This document shows positions 9,324 through 20,724 of a stretch of DNA of 64,000 nt, in pieces. A program made the position numbers and the translations under genes. The notes under the pieces are model-generated. The model was not told where the DNA came from. It searched no databases and was given only the letters and a program-made list of their open reading frames with translations. Source of the stretch: Copromyces sp. CBS 386.78 (lineage: Eukaryota > Ascomycota > Sordariomycetes > Sordariales > Sordariaceae); assembly GCA_030685235.1 (NCBI GenBank), contig MU839090.1, forward strand, positions 542,732-606,731, in the 5' to 3' direction. The first letter of the stretch is position 1, and each line of letters opens with the position of its first letter.

Positions 9324-12300
9324 AGCTACATTCGGTCTTAGACAGTCTGCTCGCATCTCGCGCGTTTCAAAAGATGAAGGGTTGAGCATTCGGCTCGTGG
9401 TGTTTCCGGAATGAAACCAATAGGCCTTTTCGCCGGTTGACGGGACAAGTGCAGCTTGCAATGCGACTCGAGAATCCTTGACGCCGTGGAGAAAAGCCAG
9501 TCTGGGCAGATACGGACCAGACACATTCAAAGGATAACCGCTCCCCTCCCGGCACAATTACACATCACTTGGCAAAGCGGCGATTGTGATCGCGATGGAT
9601 ATCAAGGCAGCGGAGTGGATAACAACCTCACGTGAGATTTTACTTGGGTTGCTGTGCATCGGTTCCTTTGACGAAACTATCGCCGCTTCAAACGCACAAG
9701 AGGGTGGGTCCGACATAGGGGTTGCGTTTGGAATTTCCCAGGCCAGGGCCAGACCCCTGTTTCATGTCGCCTTTCCAGGCACTCCAAACTGTGACATTGG
9801 GGACTACGGTCTTGGTGTCTCTGGTGTGCCTGAAAAACCAATCGACAAGTGAAACGGAGATAATGGGTGCCTCAATGTGACACTGCGGTTGTGGAAGCTA
9901 TCCAATCCAGATGATGGGAACCATCGAACTTGATCCATATCGCAGTCACGCAGCTATGAGCCTCGAGGTGCCGGTTTGGTGCCCCTGCATTGGGCTTTTC
10001 GGGAGCGACTACTCTTCGCCTCCGTACGAGTCAGGCTTAGTTCTATGCACCACACAATTTTCAGTCCCATTCCGACTTCTTGACCATGGTTGTGCTCGCC
10101 TTTTCTCTGGCTGTCTACGCGGTCTGGACGCCATCAATGCGCAATGGCATTTGTCTCTTTCCAGCGGGCCAAACAGGGCTTCACGGAACACCACGTGGGT
10201 TCCGTTGATGAAGGTCTGGAGTGTAAGTTTGTGCAGTGAGAAGATCGAAACGAAAGCGCTTGTGTTATTATGCGGCTTCTGAATATCGCGAAAGGCATAC
10301 TAATTAATGCAGAAACGATCTCTGGTACCTCGCGCCCTGGCCGGAGACGGACTGCCAGCGCCGGCGCCTGTACCCCGGACGTTCGCCTTCAAAACCCCAG
10401 CCGCACCGGGATACATGAGACGTAACTTACACCTTGAATCTAGTGTACCATGATGCTCTGGACCTCTCCGCGCATCATATGGGGGGGGGGAATATTGATA
10501 CGAAGCTTCGAGTTATGCGAGAATATACTCGAGGACGCCTCTGTCGCGAGCACTGGGAACATCCAAAAGTTAGACAAACCGATGGCATAATTACAACGTG
10601 CAGCATCCATCTTCTCCTGCAGATACATCGTCCCGTCTCGACAGGCCTATCTCCGCGTTTCGATACCCGCCATTGCAGCTCTATAACGCTGTAGCCCAAA
10701 AGAAACTGTCACAGGAACCTACTCGGACTTGGAATCCCAAATTAGGATAGCTATAGTATACCAATGCGTATAGTGTACACATTCCGGGGTAGCCTAGGAG
10801 CTACAACTCCACCCCCTTGCCGCACCCCGAATACGTCGAACAGCTCCATTCCGATCTCACAGATTGTGACCCGCCGAAACGTCCACCACTACCTATCCCC
10901 GGCGCCCCGCTCCCCTCCCGGACCTGTCTCGAGGTATTAAATCACAAGCACGACTGATGTTCGTTTTTTGCCTTCGTCGTCTGCTCCTCATTCGTGTGCA
11001 TATTTGCTACTTTCACTGTCTATACCCTTATTTCCAAAGACTTCCATTCTTTCCGCCTCAGGAGGCACCTACATTGTCAGAACTCTGGTAGTTCTCACTC
11101 TCACTTATCCTAGCATTTCTTTTATTATCTCTGACCTCCGCACTCTTTCGTTGGAACGCCCAGACGATTCCCAATTATTTGACGGCCCAATCAGTGTCCT
11201 AATCACGTCGAATAACGATCACGGAATAAGACTATCGATTAGCGTTGGACCTCCTTTTCGGCAAAACTTCTCTTGGGCAGCGTATTCAGATATATAAGCG
11301 GCGACTCTACGGCACACACTGTGACCCGTTCCCAACGACAAGCGATTCTTTTCACGCTCCAAAGCCATACAAAGACCACGTGCGTATCACTGGTCACGAT
11401 CCCACAGCGATTTGTGCCAATTGTTCGTATTGTCAGCAAAAAGACACAGGCAGGAACACCGTCACACGGGATCACATACCCGCGCCCCAACTAAGATTGT
11501 TGGCACCTGCATATCAGATCCAGGTAAGTACTTCTGCCCTTTTGCTTTCTCTGCTGTCTTAGGTTCTTTCTCTCACATTAAGCGCCATGTTGGCTTTAAT
11601 TTTGAGAACATGAAGAGATCTGGACGAGTCCTGACTAGGGAACCCTGGGAAACATACAGACCCGCTAACTGCTCGTTATCAACTTCCCAGATTCGCCTCC
11701 TGTCTTTGATTCCTCTTTGGCCTATTGTGTAACGTGTGAGCACAATCACGCTATATCACACTTTCGAGCCAAGTTTGCAGCGAAACCCGAAACGCGAGAC
11801 AACCGCTGCCGTCGTTTGGTCTTTGCCAGACACTCTGTACTTGCTCGTTTGCGTCCGGGCACAGATATTTATTTGGCTAGGACCATATCAGCTATCACTC
11901 TCTCAGTGACGTCGCACTCGGATTTTGAGGACTCGACTCACCATTCTCAATTCCCGTCGCCGTGTTGCACCTACCGTTGCACTGAGAAGATCGCATTGCA
12001 GCAGGTCGCATCTTGCAAAGGCCTTCTTTCTTTGTCCTGGTTCCGTGCAATCCGACAAGTCAATCGGGACTCATTGTCGAGGTCCCTTGCAACAATCACA
12101 CACTGTACGGATTACCTTGCAGCACTCCAACGTCCCCAATCTTTTGGTGACTCTTTACCCCATACGCAACCCTACAATCGCGGAGCTAACCAGGCGGTTT
12201 CCCAGTGCGGCCTTCTACCAGCCATCTCGAATCATTCGCCAATTCGACCGGGTTCTTTTGCAGGAAGTGAGCTGAGCCGGCGCGTTTTGTACCTGGCTAC

Positions 12301-12434
12301 CAAACGAAGAATTGGCTAAACTCGGACTGCGGCAAAGCAAAGCGGAGGATCTGCCGAAAATAGACAACGGTACCTACCTTACCTTCCACCACGGTAACAC
12401 CTGCGCTAAAGACAGATCGATCGATCCACCCAAC
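9324..12434. other. Long gene-poor region, right part probably the NAD kinase leader
   Basis: I find no supportable gene in 3.1 kb. Short open frames are numerous but have no domain character. A run of ten G lies near 10491. The left two-thirds looks like ordinary intergenic DNA. From about 10960 the plus strand is C/T-rich and contains a TATATAAG at 11291, a GTAAGTACTT donor-like site at 11524, and several ATG-initiated short frames before the NAD kinase start. A long 5' leader with upstream ORFs, and perhaps an untranslated intron, is plausible. Confidence 0.4.
11291..11297 (+). promoter_or_regulatory. Candidate TATA box upstream of NAD kinase
   Basis: TATATAA is followed by GCGG and then about 1.1 kb of pyrimidine-rich sequence up to the start codon at 12435. 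It is a good match to a core promoter element, but its use is inferred only from position and surrounding composition. Confidence 0.3.
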
Positions 12435-14572
12435 ATGCCCTTCACTAGCAGAGACCCTGTCAACATGCCGCTGCCGGCCCCAATCTTGTCGCCCACAGCG
12501 ATCCACCCAGCGCTGAGCGATTCGGCCACCTCGCCTGCCCTCGGGAGCGGGAGTGCTGGGCCTTCTCATCCCAGCAATCCGGCTGACTTTCCCTCTCACC
12601 CACACCCGCTCCTCCTTCCGCTTCCACGCACCCGCCCGTCGTTCGCATCCTTGGATCAGTGTGCCTCCGATGGACTTACCAAGGCACGCTTCTCCGATGT
12701 TGCTGACCGCCCAAAGAGTTCATATGCAGCTCTAGGACGTGCATCAGCCTTGGATAGTTGCGCCATCTCCGACGCAGATACCGCAGCTGGAACCCCCAAT
12801 CTCCGACATGACGGCCTGGACTCCGTGACACCCAGACAGACTCCCAAACCTGCATTCGCTTCTCCCCTTTTCTCTTTAGATACCCCCGTGCAGACGGACT
12901 ACAACCGGGCGCGATCCGCGCAACCTCCCGCTTCAGCCTCGGCCGCAACCTTCGCTCACTCGCAACCACCACACGTTCCCAGACATAAGAAGAACGCCCT
13001 GTCGATCGAGTCTGTGCCTCGGCAGACGATTATGAAAGCATTGGCCTCGGTGGCCCGCAATAACAGACCTCAACCTCTCTCTCTTTCCGGCATGCTGTCC
13101 GCCCACAACATGCCTCAGGACGGCGGCAACCGTCCCTCCACTTCGTCGTCGCAGAAGCTGTGCGACGCCCTCAACGGCATTGCCCTGTCCGGCAGCACCT
13201 CGCTACAGTCACCATGCTTCTACCACAACCGCTTCGACGACGCAGTCGATATCGACAAGGTTCTGGAGGAGATCAAGAACGATGAGTGGATGTCGCATTC
13301 TCGTCTTGTCCAGACGGCCACAGGTGTACGAGAAGTGTCTAAGCAGCTCCAACGACGCCCTATCCGACGAGCCGTCAAGAACGTCATGATTGTTACCAAG
13401 GCCCGCGACAACCAACTGGTTGTCCTCACCCGCGAACTAGCCCTCTGGCTTCTCCGGAGCCCCCGTTATGGCTCCGACCTCGGAGTAAACGTTTACGTCG
13501 ACGCCAAGCTTCGGAATTCGAAACGATTCAACGCCGCGAGCATCACCGACGAGAACCCCCGTTTCAGGACCATGCTCAAATACTGGTCTCCAGATCTTTG
13601 CTGGAGTCAGCCCGAGAAGTTTGATTTGGTCCTAACACTGGGCGGCGATGGCACCGTTCTCTTCACATCCTGGCTATTCCAGCGCATTGTCCCACCAGTA
13701 CTATCATTCAGCTTGGGAAGCCTGGGCTTCTTGACCAACTTTGAATTCGAAAGGTACAAGGATCACCTAAATCGCATCATGGGTGACGATGGTATGCGCG
13801 TCAACCTGCGCATGCGCTTCACATGCACAGTGTACCGCGATGGGCCACTCGGACATGAAATGGAAGAAGGCGAGCAATTCGAAGTGCTCAACGAGTTGGT
13901 CATTGACCGAGGGCCGTCGCCTTATGTGTCTAACCTTGAACTCTATGGAGACAACGAGCTGTTGACCGTGGTCCAGGCGGATGGTTGCATTTTCTCTACT
14001 CCAACTGGTAAGTCTATCCACAGCCCTTAAAAATCCAACAGGAGAAACCTGTCGCTAACATGATTTCCCCCACCACAGGCTCAACAGCATACTCCCTCTC
14101 CGCCGGCGGCTCCCTCGTCCACCCCGACATCCCCGCCATCCTCCTCACGCCCATCTGCCCCCACACGCTCTCCTTCCGGCCCATGGTCCTCTCCGACACC
14201 ATGCTCCTGCGCGTCTCCATCCCGCGCAACAGCCGTGCGACCGCCTACTGCGCCTTCGACGGAAAAGGCCGCGTCGAGCTTCGCCAGGGTGACCACGTCA
14301 CCATCACGGCCTCCCAATATCCCTTCCCTACCGTCGTCCGCACCGACGCCGAGTGGTTCGACAGCGTCTCTAGAACATTGCGGTGGAACACGCGCGGCGC
14401 GATGCAAAAGGCATTTGACGCTTCCTCGGGAGGAAGCACGGGAAGCGATGCGGGCGGGGAGCAAGAGGAGGAAGGGTGGGATATTGATACGGATTCGGCT
14501 TGTTATGCGAGCGAGGAGGGGAGCGTGAGTGCGAGTCCGTTGAGGAGGCAGATGAGTCTTTTGGGGATGTGA
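12435..14572 (+). CDS. NAD+ kinase (ATP-NAD kinase, Utr1-type)
   Basis: Two exons, 12435-14007 and 14079-14572, give 688 aa. The enzyme phosphorylates NAD+ to NADP+ and so sets the NADPH supply, usually in the cytosol. The first ATG is at 12435. The frame is open further upstream but has no ATG. Residues 1-300 are a low-complexity Ser/Pro region, probably disordered. The catalytic region follows with DLVLTLGGDGTVLFTSW (GGDGT nucleotide-binding motif), FSLGSLGFLTNFEFERY, NELVIDRGPSPYVSNLELY, and the STPTGSTAYSLSAGGSLVHP motif. That last motif is split by the 71-nt intron between TG and STAY. The C-terminal 60 residues are Gly/Ser/acidic-rich. It is much longer than bacterial kinases because of the N-terminal extension, which is usual in filamentous fungi. 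Confidence 0.95.
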
Positions 14573-15643
14573 TTTTTTTTCTCTTGGATACAGAGCGATC
14601 GGTTCTTGGATCGTTGGAAAGAAGCAATGCGTTTCGAGAAGGCATAAGCGATGGATTTTTTACTATTTATTGCATCATGTGGGGAGTGAAATATCCTGAA
14701 GGAAGTGGACAGAGCACGAAAGAGCTTGATGATTCGATGGAAGTTACGACATCATGAACGAAGACTCAATCACATTGCTAGGAAGAAAGGAAACACGCCG
14801 AGGACCGGATTAAGTGGAAGGAAGGCATGGGTGGAATTATAGAGTACACGCCGAACGTGCGCTTCTGAAAGGAGATATCTTTGGAAAGGTATTGGATTCT
14901 AAACAACTGGCGTCTACGGAGTTTCTAGTTAGGCGGCCTTCTTTTTATTTTGGCTACATAAGAAAGGAGTGGATGGAATAGCCAGATCCTCTGGACAATG
15001 AACACTAGTGAATCTTGTCATCCTGGTACTTAACCATATCACGGAAGTATGCTCTTTATGTCATCTGTTTGTTACTGGCACGACTGGCTCGCTGAACACC
15101 CCCTTTTACGCATTGGGAAGTTTGATACACATGCAAGAATAGCAAGCTAAAACGAGCGATAGGTAGCCAATACGTCACTCAGTGCCACACAGTTGATCGA
15201 CCAGGCATGATTTGTACATCCATAGTGTAGTTATTTCCTTCCGCCGATCTTGACTCTACATTATCAAGTACAATATCAGGCACATCTTCTGATACAAATG
15301 GGTCAATGTTTAATAAAAACTTCGCATTCTTCCGCTTCCCCGTCCCCCGGCCTAGAATAGAGAGACTGAGTCTCCCGATATACAGGCAAGTAAACCAAAC
15401 AAGAGCCTGTGTTATTTTGTTTCGCCTTGAAAACCCCGGCACCCAGGAAACCGAACCGGCCAATGCACGCGTGCTGTATAGCGGAAGGTGTCGCTGACAG
15501 TAACTGACATATATAATAGCGAAACAAGGAGCCAGTATCAATGAGCCATCAAATACCGCTGAGATAGATATAGCCCGCTAATTTCCACCACGCCTAAGCC
15601 TAAGCGCCCGAAGAAAATGTGCGTTGAGTATCAACCGACGCGC
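14573..15643. other. Intergenic region between NAD kinase and the homeobox gene
   Basis: This stretch holds the 3' flank of the NAD kinase (T-rich just after its stop) and AT-rich sequence without a supportable gene. The minus-strand frame at 15179-15541 has no recognisable feature. Confidence 0.5.
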
Positions 15644-15961
15644 GGGGGGGGGGGGGGGGGGGGGGTTTTGTTTTTAAAATACGAGATATTATTATGTCGC
15701 TCCAGGAGAGAACATAAAACGTAACAAAAACAAACACTGATTATAGAATGCCCCGGTTAACTTTGGTCAAANNNNNNNNNNCGCCCCCGCCGCCCGCGCC
15801 CCCCCGCCCGGCCGGCCCCCGCCGCCCGCCCCCCCCCCCCCCCCCCCCCGCGGGGTTTTGTTATTATAATCCGAGATATTCTTCTGTCGCTCGAGGAGAG
15901 ATCCTACTCCGTACCATACACAGACACTGATGATCGAAGGCCCCGTTTCACTTTGCTCAAT
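15644..15961. other. Assembly gap flanked by homopolymers and duplicated noisy sequence
   Basis: A run of 22 G at 15644-15665 is followed by about 105 bases, then ten N at 15772-15781, then a C/G-only stretch with a long C run. After that, 15851-15961 repeats 15661-15771 base for base in register. I count 22 mismatches in 110 aligned positions, no indels, and all but one are transversions. That pattern is not RIP or normal divergence and points to low-quality reads of one locus placed on both sides of a gap. Any frame crossing it (for instance 15748-15930) is not real. Confidence 0.9.
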
Positions 15962-16011
15962 GACTAAGATTGGACGAAGACATCAGACCTCTTCCAAGCA
16001 GACACACCTCA

Positions 16012-18212
16012 TCACCGCCAATTTCCCTGACTAAGGGAAAGCAACCCCGCAACGGCATCCGCATCTCCCTTCTTGCTTGGACTGACTTCCCCACGCATAA
16101 ACCGCTCGACCTCGTCTAAGCCATCATCTTCCAAAGGAGGGGGAGCACGGCGAGAAGCGGTTGGGCTGTGGTTGCTGTGATTCGGCGTGGCAAAGTCTTC
16201 GTAAATCCTCAACTCAGAAGCTCCTCCGCCGCGTTTATCTCCTCCTCCACGGTGATACTGTCCCCTACCACCACCGTAAAGAGGGGCGGTGTTAGCACGG
16301 TTGCCGGATAACAAGGACGATGGGCTCGACTCTATTACTGCGTGACGGGCCGGTGTTCGGCGGGGATTCGTTGTCGTCTTTTCGTAATTTGACGACGACA
16401 AGGGACCAGATGGGAGCAGGCGTCGGTTCGTTGGTCGAATAGCGGAGGAAGGTTGGTGGTAGGAGAAGCGGGGGTTTCCGTTCTCGTCTGGGCTCCAGTT
16501 CTCTTTGTCGGACTCGTTGCCTTGTGGGGAGATGAAGAGAGAAGACTTGGGCTTGGAGTACCTGAAGTCCGCCGTGTCTGTTGCAAGGGACTGTCGCTTG
16601 CCAGCCCAAGTATTGTTGTTGTTGTTGTTGGGCGTCTCTAGCCTTCCCGTGGCGCTCAGCCCTTTTGTCAGTCGGGGTCTCTTGGTCGAACTGTCTGCCC
16701 GCGGGGTCATCCCGCTGATGCTGGCGTTGCGCTTGTTGCTCCTGCTGGGTTGCAACGGGCTGCCTCCGCCGGCGGTGCTCGAACTCGTCGACCGCAGCAG
16801 ACTGATGGCTGCGATTGCTGAGCCACGGCTCTCGTGCTTGGCTTGCACCGTTAGTGCGTCTTCGCGATTCTCTGCATCACAAGCGGACTCCCAGGCATGA
16901 ACATCGCGTGACCTCCCGCGTGTAAGCCGAGGCAGCAATGGGGCAGCGCTTTGGGACGAGGGAAGACTGTTAGTAATGGTTGAGATCGGTGGTAAAGTGA
17001 CTGGAGATTCGCTGGGGCCGCGTTGGTAGCTGGGCCGGCATGCCGAGTCGAACGATTGCAGCTCCGCTGGTGGAAGGCTGGCAGGATTTTGTGGCGGCGA
17101 GGTAACGACTTCTGCCTTGCCGTCCAGACCTGTCGACAGGCGCGGACGGAGCGCAGAGGTCGAAGACGAACATGATGAAGGGGGGAAGTTGTTGAAGGAA
17201 TCGTCTGCGCGGTTGAAGCTGATAGGAGTTGATAGGCAGTGGGAGTGGGCTGGGTGGTGCCATCGGTTGGACAGGTAGCCAACTGAGCTTGGCAAATGCT
17301 GAGACATTAGGAGGGAATCGTCGTCACCAGCATGTCTTTGCTTCTGAGCGGGTGTCGCGAAAACGGGGAGCGCTGTGCTTTCTCGCTCCTCTCGAGGTTG
17401 ACTTTGTGGTTTTGGTAGTGGTAGAGTGTCCTCCTGGGACGCGTCTTCATGATTCTGCTCGGTTTCGTGTCGGCCAAGTCTGCTAGGAGAGGCAATCTCC
17501 CGAGGAGGCGAGGAATATTCCTGTTCCAAGCTTGAGATGGCTTGCATGGGCGACGTATGCTCCGGCTCGGACGTATATACAGGAAGGGCGTTGTCCGAGG
17601 AGAGGATTTGCATACCGCCGTACCGAAGCGCGGCTATCTCCTGAGGAGACAAGGGACGTGATTTCCTACGATCGTTTTGTCGGCGGTTTTGGAACCAAAT
17701 CTAGCATGCGCGTTAGCTTGGCTCCGTTACACGTGGTGAATCCAGTCCCAGGTGGCGACGCGATCATGGCTAACCTGAACTTCTTTTTCATTTAACGAGA
17801 CGCGGTTCACGATGTCTTGGCGCGCTGCCTTGTCGGGTTTGGGGTTCGCATTGTAGGCTGCCTCGAGTATGGCCTTGTCTTTTGCTCTGGGATTGGCAGT
17901 TCGGTTAGTCCCACGTGTTGTTGTAAAGATGGGATGGAAGAGCTCGGCAGCCGGCTTGCAAGCCAGTTGGGACCGGACTTACGTAGTTCGTTTTCTCTTC
18001 CCCTTTGGATGTCTCTCCACCTCTCCGGACGGCTGTGACGAGAGCTGCGGTGCTGGAGTTTCCGATTCTCTTAGCGTTGGGAGGTCTAAAACTTCGGTTT
18101 GACTGGTGCTCTGGGCGAGCTCTTCATGTCCCTCCTCGTCGTGGGCGATGCTAGGAATAGCACGGGAAAGCTGGGGAGAAGGCGTAGCAGGTGCTGGGGC
18201 GAGAGTGTCCAT
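16012..18212 (-). CDS. Homeodomain transcription factor
   Basis: Three exons on minus, 17983-18212, 17775-17886 and 16012-17700, give 676 aa. The homeodomain spans about residues 70-130 and is assembled across both introns. It runs from KGKRKRTT (exon 1) through AILEAAYNANPKPDKAARQD and VSLNEKEVQ (exon 2) to IWFQNRRQNDRRKSRPLSPQ (exon 3). The recognition helix carries WFQNRRQN with the invariant W, F, N and R. The rest is Ser/Pro/Asn-rich, with an Asn run encoded near 16612-16630, basic SNKR/TKRPR patches and several SP/TP sites, as expected of a regulatory protein. It is a nuclear DNA-binding factor. The domain recalls Yox1/Yhp1-type fungal homeoboxes, but I cannot assign an orthologue. The splice after Gln114 inside the recognition helix fits phase-0 joining exactly. 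Confidence 0.9.
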
Positions 18213-19298
18213 TTCGTTTGGCGTGTGCAGACCAAAATAGAAATAGTGAACCGATTAATGCATGCTCCTGCTGGGAGACTGTTCGCTGGTCTGCGTCACG
18301 CCGGTGACTTCGAATGGTGTTGGGTTCAATGGCGTCGGTATAGGTATGTGATGTTATCCAAAAGCAACGAAACAACGTAAAGAGTAATGCAATAGTTCCA
18401 CTGGGTATAAGACGAGAAGACGTCCGGGGTGTCCCAAAGAAAGGGCATAGACCAGAAAGCGGTGTGTGGGCAATTTGAAAATTGTAAGGCAGGTGGGAGG
18501 CAGCTAGGAGCGCAGAAAGGCGAGCAAGGAATGGCAGATGCGTAGGGGGTTGGAGGGTAGTGATTAAGACATGGCAATTGAGTACTTGACGTAGAGGGGA
18601 ACGGTTATGGGGAATCTTCAACGAACCGCGTTTTCGACGCGGTATGTCGTGTGTCATCCGAAATAGGAAATTAAGTAAGCCAAGGGTTAGGGTTATCCGC
18701 TCAATTCCGAGCGCCCCCTGGTCGCTTAGCCGTTTATTTTTTCTCCGTCTCGCGCTTCACGCTCAGGGACTTCGGCGCTAGTTAGGTATGAAGTGCACAT
18801 CAGATCAAATCGGCCCCATCCCGGCCCCCGGGCGGTTTTACGCGACGCAATCAATTCAACGCGCATTTGCCCCGTGTCCTGGCATTTCCACATTGGACCT
18901 AAAAACAACGTTGTTGCTAAAGTGTACATAACGCAAATCGAAACTTCCATTTACACTTTAACACCATGTAGCTGGCGTTATCATGAACCCAAACCCGGCA
19001 ATAAGTCCAATGCGTATAACCCAATGCAGTGTCCAATGACGCTCTTTGTCAAACCTTATTCCCATCCCCTGCCCCGACTGGAACATGCAGAAGCCTAAAC
19101 TTTCTGCAGATGGTATCCCAACTGGAATCGAAAAGAAACCAAAACTCCCGGGCACCTCCATTATATAAAGGCGAGACCGCTCATGGGCAAAAGTTCGTCG
19201 TGCCTGCCACAAAATCATATCCCAAATCCCAAGCCCATAACACTCGCCGCAGCGCAAAATCTTCGCCATGACAAGTTGGAAGCACTCGACCTGTTCTC
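18213..19298. other. Intergenic, promoter of the homeobox gene and 3' flank of the GRF gene
   Basis: I see no supportable gene. A TATATAAAGG string near 19161 reads rightward into the antisense of the GRF gene and is more likely chance sequence than a promoter. Confidence 0.45.
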
Positions 19299-20724
19299 TC
19301 AGAACTTCCAACCACCTACTCCCGTCCCCATCCCTGACCTCTCCAGCCCACCACAGTCGTCATTACTGCCACCACCATCAACATGCCCAAAAACCCCCCC
19401 CAACTCATCCCTCAGCGCCCTGACCTTATCAACAGCGACTTTCCGTTCCCTCTCCAGCTCCTCGATCCTCGCCTTTAGCTCCTCCTCCTTGGCCTCCTTA
19501 GCCTTGAGCGCCGCCCTCGTCATATCGCGCCCTCGTTCCACACCGCGCATGCGCAGCGCGTACGTGTTGAGCTTGTCGCGGATGGCTTGGCGGGTTACGT
19601 CGGAGACTCCTTTCTCGTTGGAAAGGATACTGAGGATCGAGGTGGTGATTTCGTAGTCGTCGCCTGGCCCTGGCCCCGTCGTTGTGGTGGGTCTACTGAT
19701 ACCGCCTGTGGCAGTGCTTTGGAGGGAGCAACCTTGGGTTTGGCCGGGGGTTGTTGATGTTGATCTCGTTGGTCTTGTGGTAGTTAATGGTTCTCCGGGG
19801 TCGGAGAACTTGACGCGTTTTGTTGCGCCTGGTTCGGATGCCGCGGTTATGGTGTTCCCCCGTGATGTTGGGGTAAGCATGGATGCAGAGGCATCGTATG
19901 TCCGCTGTGGGTTCGGGGTGCGGGTGCCGGGGTGTCGGTGTTGCATCCCTGCTGTCGTTGTGTTGCTCATTCGGTTTTGGGATAAGGCCGGCGCCGATAC
20001 TGGGGCATTGTTCCCCCTGTGATGTTGCTGTTGTAGTTGACTCGGACGGAGAGGACTCGAGTCCACGATTTCAACCAGCTCCCGTTCCACGTCTGACTCA
20101 AGAGTGCCGTACTCCTCCTCCTCCACTGTAGCCGCCGCCGCCGCCGCTGGACGTTTCCTCATCCCGGGAAACTTCATCGCCGATAACCCGCTTGCTTGAT
20201 CGTCCATATCTTCTTCCTTCACCTTCACACCGTCCAAGTCGTTGTCTGGATCTTGACAGTAGTCGCAGTCGGGATAAGGACAGTCGGTAAGACCCCAGCC
20301 TGGGGCGCAAGGTGAAAACCAAGGAAGTCTCGGCATGTAGTTTCTCAAGTCCGCCACGTACTCCGAAGGCGGTACCACACGCTGTACCGGCCTCAAAGCA
20401 GCCTCCCTTTCACGTAGTTCCGCTGCGTCCTCCCAAAGAAAGAACCCGCACTGGCCCGGAATCGCCCCAATGTCCTTAGGTTCTCGGCACACGTAGAAAA
20501 ACCTGCCTTGGTTTGGTCCTTCTTTCTTGACTTGGAGCTTGACTGCTGGTTGCGGCCCGTTTATACAACTGCCTATAGTTATGAGCAACAAAGTGAGATG
20601 TCAGTGAGCATACATTGACAAGTTTGTGGGAGTTGTGATTCAACTACTCACAGTACCATCGCCCTTCCTCTTTATTGAAGAATCCAGGGTGACGACTCTT
20701 GAAGAATCCGTTGCCTCTCCCCAT
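19299..20724 (-). CDS. GRF-type zinc-finger protein
   Basis: Two exons on minus, 20652-20724 and 19299-20572, give 448 aa. The 79-nt intron (GTGAGT..TAG) splits a cysteine codon. The GRF zinc finger lies at residues 25-71 with ligands C25, C27, C53 and C66, the signature GPNQGRFFYVC, and the aromatic end CGFFLWED. GRF fingers bind single-stranded nucleic acid in APE2, TOP3A and NEIL3, so a DNA repair or RNA role is likely. The rest has low-complexity Thr/Pro/Gln regions, then a C-terminal coiled coil (about 375-425, rich in AKEEELKARIEELERERK). Without the first exon the finger would lose two ligands, so the 20724 start is needed. The exact function is unknown. Confidence 0.88.

Noticed and set aside
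11717..12319. 200-codon frame just upstream of NAD kinase
   Set aside because: No recognisable sequence and out of any credible splice register with the kinase. More likely leader sequence.
15748..15930. Open frame crossing the N gap
   Set aside because: It reads through unknown bases and artefactual C/G runs.
19183..19656. 157-codon plus frame with a TATATAAAGG string before it
   Set aside because: It is antisense to the well-supported coiled-coil end of the GRF protein and is low-complexity Ser/Leu.
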